A DNA stretch of 6,084 nt. It comes from an uncultured Actinomycetes bacterium. GTDB taxonomy: Bacteria > Actinomycetota > Thermoleophilia > Gaiellales > F1-60-MAGs149. Every line of letters starts with the position of its first letter. Position 1 is the first letter of the stretch. The stretch is taken from contig CAJCBN010000056.1 of the NCBI GenBank assembly GCA_903960645.1, positions 1-6,084 on the forward strand. Direction: 5' to 3'. The translations under genes were made by a program, and so were the position numbers. Of this stretch, positions 1 through 6,084 are shown piece after piece. The notes below the pieces were generated by a model, which was given only the letters and a program-made list of their open reading frames with translations, had not been told where the DNA came from and did no database searches.

Positions 1-744
1 GTCGCGAGTAACCGTCGTCAGTGGGACGCCTGGGCGGCGGACTATGTCGCCGAGGGGGAGCGTGCGTGGACAGAAGATCCCAGTTGGGGGCTCTTTGGTA
101 ATCCGGAGGCTGAGGTTGGCGTGCTGCCAGCTTCGGTCGCTGGTCTCGACACAATCGAGCTCGGGTGTGGCACGGGCTATGTCTCCGCCTGGCTGGCGCG
201 GCGCGGTGCGCGCCCGGTTGGCATCGACAACTCTGAGGCGCAGCTCGCGACCGCGCGTCGCCTGCAGGCCGAGCACGGCATCGAGTTCCCTCTGCATCAC
301 GGGAACGCCGAGCAGACACCGTTCGCCGACGACAGTTTCGACCTCGCGATCTCCGAGTACGGCGCCAGCCTCTGGTGCGACCCGTACGCGTGGATCCCGG
401 AAGCGGCCCGCATCCTGCGTCCCGGCGGTGAGCTGATCTTCCTCGTCAACTCCGTCCTCTCCGTCCTCTGTCTCGGTGATCTCGACACCGATGTCGCGGG
501 CGATCGACTGCTGCGACCGCAACGGGGCATGCATCGGTTCGACTGGCCTGATGACGACTCCGTCGAATTTCATCTCTCACACGGCGAACAGCTGCGCCTG
601 CTGCGCTCGTGTGGCTTCGACGTCGAGGACATCATCGAGCTCTATGTGCAACCCGACGCGACGACCCGCTACACGCACATCACGGCCGAGTGGGCATCGC
701 AGTGGCCCGTCGAAGAGGTCTGGCGCGCGCGGCTTCGTCGCTAG
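1..744 (+). CDS. class I SAM-dependent methyltransferase, 5' end cut by window edge
   Basis: The reading frame is open from base 1, and 247 residues are visible before the TAG at 742-744. It is a Rossmann-fold methyltransferase of the Methyltransf_11/UbiE-like type. Motif I (E-L-G-C-G-T-G, bases 157-177) binds S-adenosylmethionine. The acidic residue ending strand 2 is in GIDNSEAQ, and the late motif is AARILRPGGELIFL. The N-terminal text (NRRQWDAWAADYV, then WTEDPSWGLFG) and the C-terminal EVWRAR match, from memory, an actinobacterial family of about 250-270 residues. Only a few residues should therefore be missing at the left edge. The GTG at 121 is not the likely start, because conserved family sequence lies upstream in the same frame. 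The methyl acceptor is unknown; a small molecule is plausible. It converges on the transporter gene and overlaps it by four bases. Fold: high confidence. Substrate: unknown. Confidence 0.9.
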   Translation, partial: VASNRRQWDAWAADYVAEGERAWTEDPSWGLFGNPEAEVGVLPASVAGLDTIELGCGTGYVSAWLARRGARPVGIDNSEAQLATARRLQAEHGIEFPLHHGNAEQTPFADDSFDLAISEYGASLWCDPYAWIPEAARILRPGGELIFLVNSVLSVLCLGDLDTDVAGDRLLRPQRGMHRFDWPDDDSVEFHLSHGEQLRLLRSCGFDVEDIIELYVQPDATTRYTHITAEWASQWPVEEVWRARLRR

Positions 745-1883
745 CGGGCGTAGCGGTAGGTCAGCACGACTGAGGCGAACGCAACGCACGCCAGCATGCC
801 GATTGACAGTTCAGCACCGCGCGTGCTGTGGAACATGCCCGCGAGCGCCGCGCCAAGCGCTGCTGCTGGTCCCCAGCAGATGTTCATCAAGAAGATGGCC
901 TGGGTCGAATCGCCGTTGCGGTCGTTGATCGAATCGGCGACGAGCGCAAGGCCTGGGCCTGCGACGGCAATGACCAATGCCCCCGTCACAGAGATGAGAA
1001 TGATCGCCGGAATCTCGACGGCGAGGAGCGCCATGACGATCAACGTGATGGTGGTCAGCACGAGCGCATACAGCAGGGGAGTGCGGCGACCAAGGCGGTC
1101 GCTGAGACGACCGACCACGGGGTTTGCGAAGACATTAATGATGGCGATACCACTGAAGGCAACGGCAATGGCCAGGGATGAGGCGCCAATCTCGTCGAGG
1201 CGATAGGCAGCAGAGACCACAAGGACGCCGATCGCAAAGCCCGGCAAGCTCGTAATCCAAAGCCCAATGCGCACACGCGGCGAGCGTAGGTGGCTCAGTA
1301 TCTCGGTGAGTGGTGCGTGGGGTGTTGGCGGCAGTTTGGGGAGTCGCGACACGAGGATTGCAATGACGATTTGGCCGGCGGCGACTGCGCCAAAGACAAC
1401 GCCACGACCGAAGGCCTCAGCTGCGCTTCCCAGGAGAGGTCCAAGTGCTGAGCCAGCAGCATTGCCGCTGTAGACCGTCCCGATGGCCTCACCGCGATGA
1501 TCGGCGCCTGCCACCTCGCTCGCGATGGAGAGTGCTCCCGTGTACACAAGCACTGCACCGAACCCCACCAGGGCGCGACCAGCAAACAGGATCGCGACCT
1601 GATCACCGAAGGCAAACGTTGCCGTACCCGCAACGACGCAGAGTGTGCCAGCGAGCGTTGTTGCGCGTGGTCCCTTTGCCGAGGAGATCAGCAAGCCCGG
1701 GTATGCACCGAGCATGTAGCCGACACCGTAGGCGGCCACGAGCAGGCCGGCCGTGACGTGGCCAAGCCCGAGTTGACGGTCAAGCGATGGTAGGAGTGGC
1801 GCGAGTGCAGAGAAGAACACGACCTCTGCAAGAGCCGCCAAGGCGCAGATCAAGACGATCAGCCGTGTGCTGGAGATCTGCAT
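741..1883 (-). CDS. MFS transporter, 12-helix type, 380 aa
   Basis: This is a major facilitator superfamily membrane protein, probably a proton-driven exporter or sugar/drug transporter. The substrate cannot be read from the sequence. It has about twelve hydrophobic segments in two halves, starting with the helix at residues 8-31. The second half carries a textbook motif A, GRLSDRLGRR (residues 258-267, Asp262), in the loop after helix 8. In the first half the corresponding loop (GLLISSAKGPR, residues 63-73) has Ser where the Asp is usual. The first half also has the helix 4-5 text FAGRALVGFGA and a later SGNAAGSALGPLLG. I chose the ATG at 1881-1883 because AGGA lies 8 bases before it and the first helix begins directly after. 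A frame-open ATG at 1946 would add a 21-residue Arg-rich, non-family extension. Third codon positions hold more A/T (ACA, GCA, CTT, CCA) than in the hut genes. Length is normal for the family. Confidence 0.9.
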   Translation of the reverse strand: MQISSTRLIVLICALAALAEVVFFSALAPLLPSLDRQLGLGHVTAGLLVAAYGVGYMLGAYPGLLISSAKGPRATTLAGTLCVVAGTATFAFGDQVAILFAGRALVGFGAVLVYTGALSIASEVAGADHRGEAIGTVYSGNAAGSALGPLLGSAAEAFGRGVVFGAVAAGQIVIAILVSRLPKLPPTPHAPLTEILSHLRSPRVRIGLWITSLPGFAIGVLVVSAAYRLDEIGASSLAIAVAFSGIAIINVFANPVVGRLSDRLGRRTPLLYALVLTTITLIVMALLAVEIPAIILISVTGALVIAVAGPGLALVADSINDRNGDSTQAIFLMNICWGPAAALGAALAGMFHSTRGAELSIGMLACVAFASVVLTYRYAR

Positions 1884-1980
1884 CAGCGTGATCCTATTGG
1901 GCGTGGCGCCTGAACGTACCGTGCGACGATGCCTGCGGAGGCGCACCCGAAGACACGACAGCGCGCGCTAGGGTGTCGGC
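1884..1980. promoter_or_regulatory. divergent promoter region between the MFS and reductase genes
   Basis: This 97-base gap must hold the start signals of both divergent genes. Rightward, TAGGGT (1969-1974) lies 6 bases before the reductase ATG. Leftward, TAGGAT (complement of 1891-1896) lies 7 bases before the transporter ATG. Both fit the TAnnnT -10 consensus placed for leaderless or near-leaderless transcripts. Each also overlaps a Shine-Dalgarno-like AGGG or AGGA, so the two readings compete. No convincing -35 box is visible on either strand. An inverted pair CGACA (1956-1960) and TGTCG (1974-1978), 13 bases apart, brackets the rightward -10 and could be an operator, but it is short. Confidence 0.5.
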
Positions 1981-2928
1981 ATGAGCAGTATCCCGACCCA
2001 GTTTCCCCGCGAGACCGATCGGGCAGGGCACTTCGTGCGCCAGGAGAGCCGTTTTCTGGACCACGTCTGCCCGCACGGCACGACAAACTACCCGGCGCAG
2101 GCCGATCGCTACGTGCTGTACGTCTCGTACGCCTGTCCGTGGGCGCATCGCGCCATCATCCTGCGCCGCCTCAAGCGCCTTGAGGACGTGGTGCCAATGG
2201 TCGTGGTCAATCCCTACCGCGACGAGCGTGGCTGGGGTTTCGGCGACCCGGTCGGCTCAGAGACGGAGCCCTACGAGGGGTTTCGCTTCCTCTCCGAGGC
2301 CTACGCGATTGCGGACCCAACCTATGAGGGGCGCGTGACGGTCCCAACGATGTGGGACCGCGAGACGCGCACGATCGTCTGTAACGAGTCCGCGCTGGTG
2401 ATGCGCATGCTCGACCAGGCGTTCGATTCGTTCACCGACGTACGGCTCGACCTGCGGCCCGAGGCGCTGATCCCGGAGCTCGACGCACTCGAGGAGCGCA
2501 TCTACTACGCGGTCAACGACGGCGTCTACAAGACGGGCTTCGCGGCGACGCAGGAGGCCTACGACGAGGCCGTCGCGATGCTCTTCGCCATGCTGGACGA
2601 GCTCGACGAGCGCCTGGCCACGCGTCGCTACCTGATGGGGCCGGCGATCACCGAGGTCGACTGGCGCCTCTTCACGACGCTGGCGCGTTTCGATCCCGTC
2701 TACGTCGGCCACTTCAAGACGAACATCCGGCGCATCAGCGACTACCCGAACCTCGGGCCGTACTTCCGCGACCTATACCAGCAGCCCGATATCCGTGACA
2801 CCGTGCGCCTCGACCACATCAAGCGCCACTACTACACGACGCACCTGCAGCTGAACCCGACGGGGATCATCCCCGCGGGGCCGGCGCTCGACTGGGACGC
2901 GCCGCACGGGCGCGAGGCGCTGGTCTGA
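1981..2928 (+). CDS. yqjG: glutathionyl-hydroquinone reductase (Xi-class GST, ECM4/YqjG-like)
   Basis: This is a soluble 315-residue protein of the family that reduces glutathionyl-hydroquinones to hydroquinones using a thiol. The thioredoxin-like domain carries the family's catalytic cysteine, Cys52, in Y-A-C-P-W-A-H-R (residues 50-57). It is followed by the diagnostic NPYRDERGWGF stretch (77-87, with Trp85), the cis-proline in VTVPTMWD (119-126, Pro122), and the NES glutathione gamma-glutamyl site (135-137). The all-helical C-terminal domain has the family stretch IYYAVNDGVYKTGFA (174-188), then DPVYVGHFKTN and SDYPNLGPYFRDLYQ. Length matches the family (about 310-330), so the gene looks intact. 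The ATG is supported by the family N-terminus and by AGGG or a leaderless -10 just upstream. It stands alone and ends at the shared terminator. In a mycothiol-type organism the real thiol partner may not be glutathione. The symbol follows the E. coli homologue. Confidence 0.93.
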   Translation: MSSIPTQFPRETDRAGHFVRQESRFLDHVCPHGTTNYPAQADRYVLYVSYACPWAHRAIILRRLKRLEDVVPMVVVNPYRDERGWGFGDPVGSETEPYEGFRFLSEAYAIADPTYEGRVTVPTMWDRETRTIVCNESALVMRMLDQAFDSFTDVRLDLRPEALIPELDALEERIYYAVNDGVYKTGFAATQEAYDEAVAMLFAMLDELDERLATRRYLMGPAITEVDWRLFTTLARFDPVYVGHFKTNIRRISDYPNLGPYFRDLYQQPDIRDTVRLDHIKRHYYTTHLQLNPTGIIPAGPALDWDAPHGREALV

Positions 2929-2936
2929 GAAACGGA

Positions 2937-2961
2937 AAAGCCCCGCCGGAGCGGGGCCTTT
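2937..2961. terminator. bidirectional rho-independent terminator
   Basis: A perfect 7-bp GC stem, GCCCCGC (2940-2946) with GCGGGGC (2951-2957), encloses a four-base loop. Beyond one A/C mismatch the stem can extend by AAA/TTT. It starts 11 bases after the reductase stop and 9 bases past the tRNA 3' end. Read leftward it is strong: the loop is UCCG closed by C-G, a UNCG-type stable tetraloop, followed by UUUU. Read rightward the tail is CUUUG, which is weaker. It probably serves the tRNA mainly and the reductase secondarily. Confidence 0.88.
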
Positions 2962-2966
2962 GCGAG

Positions 2967-3040
2967 AGCGGATGATGGGACTCGAACCCACGACCTTCGC
3001 CATGGCAAGGCGACGCTCTAGCCAACTGAGCTACATCCGC
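2967..3040 (-). tRNA. tRNA-Gly, anticodon GCC
   Basis: The complement folds into a complete 74-base cloverleaf. It has a 7-bp acceptor stem GCGGATG/CATCCGC without mismatch, and a D arm GCTC/GAGC. The anticodon stem TCGCC/GGCGA holds the loop TTGCCAT, with anticodon GCC at its centre. The variable loop is five bases (AGGTC). The T arm is GTGGG/CCCAT around TTCGAGT. The discriminator base is U, as expected for bacterial tRNA-Gly. The 3' CCA is not encoded, because CTCGC follows the discriminator region, so CCA must be added enzymatically. It reads GGC and GGU glycine codons; GGC is heavily used in the neighbouring genes. Transcription is leftward from a promoter with TATACT just upstream, ending at the hairpin at 2940-2957. 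Confidence 0.97.
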
Positions 3041-3050
3041 GTACGGCGCG

Positions 3051-3056
3051 AGTATA
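3051..3056 (-). promoter_or_regulatory. -10 box of the tRNA-Gly promoter
   Basis: On the leftward strand TATACT (complement of AGTATA) lies 10 bases before the mature tRNA 5' end. This is the right place for a transcript start 3-4 bases upstream of the tRNA, and it is a near-consensus sigma-70 -10 box in very GC-rich surroundings. No clear TTGACA-like -35 is seen 16-18 bases further upstream. Confidence 0.75.
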
Positions 3057-3162
3057 GAACAGGCTCTGCGGCGAGGGCGCGCTAGCCGCGATCGGGCCGG
3101 GCACTCCGGCAGGTTGCGAGGCGTGCCGTGCGGGGCGGGCGCAGACGCGCTCGTCTCGTTCG

Positions 3163-3185
3163 ACGACAGGTAGGCTGTCTGCATC
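3163..3185 (+). promoter_or_regulatory. putative hutU promoter -10 with overlapping inverted repeat
   Basis: TAGGCT (3171-3176) fits the TAnnnT -10 consensus. A start at A3183 would give a leader of 45 bases before the hutU ATG. The inverted repeat GACAG (3165-3169) - 5 bases - CTGTC (3175-3179) straddles this -10, as a repressor operator would. The core 15 bases match the reductase start region at 12 positions. No good -35 box is visible. The assignment rests on position and similarity only. Confidence 0.45.
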
Positions 3186-3206
3186 ACGGGCAGGTCCCTG
3201 TCCCGT
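3186..3206 (+). other. hairpin in the hutU leader
   Basis: ACGGGCAG (3186-3193) pairs with CTG-CCCGT (3198-3206) around a GTCC loop, giving 8 bp with one bulged T at 3201. It would sit at the very 5' end of the transcript if transcription begins at 3183. It does not include the ribosome binding site at 3216-3220. It could stabilise the mRNA, bind a protein, or be chance in GC-rich DNA. No U-run follows, so it is not a terminator. Confidence 0.35.
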
Positions 3207-3215
3207 CTCGGTTCT

Positions 3216-3220
3216 GGAGG
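3216..3220 (+). promoter_or_regulatory. ribosome binding site of hutU
   Basis: GGAGG, the strongest Shine-Dalgarno in the window, lies seven bases before the ATG at 3228 and fixes that start. No upstream in-frame start is needed, because the protein N-terminus aligns with the urocanase family. Confidence 0.9.
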
Positions 3221-3227
3221 ATTCGGC

Positions 3228-4885
<1,658 letters not shown>

Positions 4886-4889
<4 letters not shown>

Positions 4890-6084
4890 CCTGGCTCCTG
4901 CCCGATCTCATCCTGGATGCGGACGGCATCCGCCGCGACCTCGCGGTGCAGACGCAGGACGGCGTGATCAGCGCCGTCGTCCCCGCCGCCGAGGCGCCGG
5001 CGGATGTACTGCGCCTGACGCGCTCGGCGCTTCTGCCCGGCTTCGTCAACGCCCACTCGCACGCCTTCCAGCGCGATCTGCGTGGCGCCGTCGAGCGCAT
5101 CGATCCCGCCAATCCCGACGATGACTTCTGGACCTGGCGCGACGAGATGTACGCGCAGGCCGGCAGCATGGATCCCGTGCGCATCCATGACGTCGCCCGG
5201 CGTTGCTACCGCCAGATGCGCGCCAGCGGCGCCACCAGCGTCGGCGAGTTCCACTACGTCCACCATCAGCCCGACGGTACGTGGTACGACCGGCCGAACG
5301 CGCTGTCGGAGGCCGTCTGCGCAGCAGCGGAGGCGGAGGGGCTGCGCATCGTGATGCTGCTCGTGGCCTACGAGCGTGGCGGTCAGGACATCGCGCCGAC
5401 GCCCGGCCAGCGGCGTTTCTGCGACCCGAGCGTCGAGGCCTACCTCGAGCGCCTTGAGGCGATGCGCGTGTGGGCTGAGGATCGCCCGTTGGTGACCGTC
5501 GGCGCCGCGCCGCACTCGATGCGCGCCGTCTCGCCCGAGTGGCTCACGGCGATCAGCGACTACACCCGTCGGCATGAGTTGCCGCTGCATATCCACGCTG
5601 ACGAGCAGCCCCGCGAGATCCGCGAGTCGCTCGAGTGGTACGGCCTGCGCCCGGTCCAGGTGATCGACCAGGCCGGAGCGCTCGACCATCGCACGGTGAT
5701 CGTGCACGGCACGCACTGCGATGACGCCGAACTGGACCTGCTCGCCGCACGTGGTGCGGGGGTCTGCGTCTGCCCGACGACCGAGGCCAACCTCGGCGAC
5801 GGCTACGCGCCCATCCGGCGGATGTTCGAGCGAGGCATCTCCGTCTCACTCGGCTCCGATTCGAACACGATCCTGGATCCGATCGTCGAGGCGCGCGAGC
5901 TCGAGGCGATGGCGCGACGCACGGCCGGCCAGCGCAACGTGCTCGTCCGCGCGGGCGACCCGGGCCCGGCCGGCTACCTGCTCGAGGCCTCGTGGGACGC
6001 GGGTGCGCGGGCGCTCGGCCTGCCGCTACCGCGCATCGCGGTGGGCGCCCCGGCCGACCTGATCGCACTCGACCTCGACGACGA
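4886..6084 (+). CDS. hutF: formimidoylglutamate deiminase, EC 3.5.3.13, 3' end cut by window edge
   Basis: This is a zinc amidohydrolase that converts N-formimino-L-glutamate to N-formyl-L-glutamate and ammonia, the fourth step of the formylglutamate branch. There are 399 residues before the right edge; the family is about 450. The metal-site residues are present: His57 and His59 in LLPGFVNAHSHAFQR, His237 in LHIHADEQ, and Asp325 in LGSDSN. Residues equivalent to those described for the Pseudomonas enzyme are also seen: Arg85 in WTWRDEMY, the EFHYVHH stretch at 121-127, His210 and Arg213 in APHSMRAV, and His274 in VIVHGTHCD. The closing VGAPADLIALDLDD belongs to the small beta-sandwich domain common to amidohydrolases. 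The start ATG overlaps the hutU stop by four bases. A modest GGGGA precedes it by eight bases, so coupling to hutU is likely. Chlorohydrolase/guanine-deaminase relatives are the alternative, but EFHYVHH and the hutU context favour HutF. Confidence 0.95.

Noticed and set aside
121..744. The GTG at 121 as the real start of the methyltransferase
   Set aside because: Upstream codons 1-120 continue the same frame with conserved family sequence (QWDAWAADYV and the Trp-rich stretch before motif I), so the start lies just left of the window.
1884..1946. An N-terminal extension of the transporter starting at an ATG at 1944-1946
   Set aside because: The added 21 residues are Arg-rich and unlike MFS N-termini, and would consume the promoter region. 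The ATG at 1881-1883 has AGGA at good spacing and leads straight into helix 1.
1961..1968. GCGCGCGC as an operator or Z-DNA element
   Set aside because: An eight-base GC alternation is common by chance in DNA of this composition and nothing else supports it.
3041..3162. A possible small gene or ncRNA between the tRNA and hutU
   Set aside because: Apart from the tRNA -10 box, I see no ribosome site with a credible frame and no strong hairpin plus U-run. The open frames crossing it continue as shadows of neighbouring genes.

Overview
The window is high-GC bacterial DNA, by eye roughly two-thirds G+C, with G/C at most third codon positions in the right half. It is densely coding, with short intergenic gaps. 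The protein families, the G/C-ending codons, the TAnnnT-type -10 elements placed 6-7 bases before start codons (typical of leaderless mRNAs) and a tRNA gene lacking an encoded CCA fit an Actinomycetota chromosome, perhaps the Thermoleophilia/Rubrobacteria side. That assignment is inference, since there is no rRNA or other clear marker here.

Left part (1-1980): a class I SAM-dependent methyltransferase, cut at its N-terminus by the window edge, runs rightward and ends tail-to-tail with a leftward MFS transporter. The two stop codons share one palindromic CTAG. The transporter is less G/C-biased at third positions than the rest of the window. A 97-base gap then separates it from a divergent gene.

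Middle (1981-3040): a complete glutathionyl-hydroquinone reductase (Xi-class/ECM4-type glutathione transferase) runs rightward. It converges on a leftward tRNA-Gly(GCC) gene, with one hairpin between them that can terminate transcription from both sides.

Right part (3041-6084): a 187-base divergent region holds the tRNA promoter on one strand and the hut promoter region on the other. It is followed by hutU (urocanase, complete) and hutF (formimidoylglutamate deiminase, running off the right edge), which overlap by ATGA. HutU converts urocanate to imidazolonepropionate. HutI, not in the window, would make formiminoglutamate, and HutF would deiminate that to N-formylglutamate. The pair therefore indicates the formylglutamate branch of histidine degradation. 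hutI, hutG and hutH are not visible and may lie beyond the right edge.

I see no mobile element, CRISPR array, phage gene or clearly novel system. The most interesting signals are small: a promoter-like 15-base motif found at both the reductase start and upstream of hutU, the shared CTAG stop, the inverted repeats in the hutU leader, and a glutathione-type enzyme in a genome that may not make glutathione.
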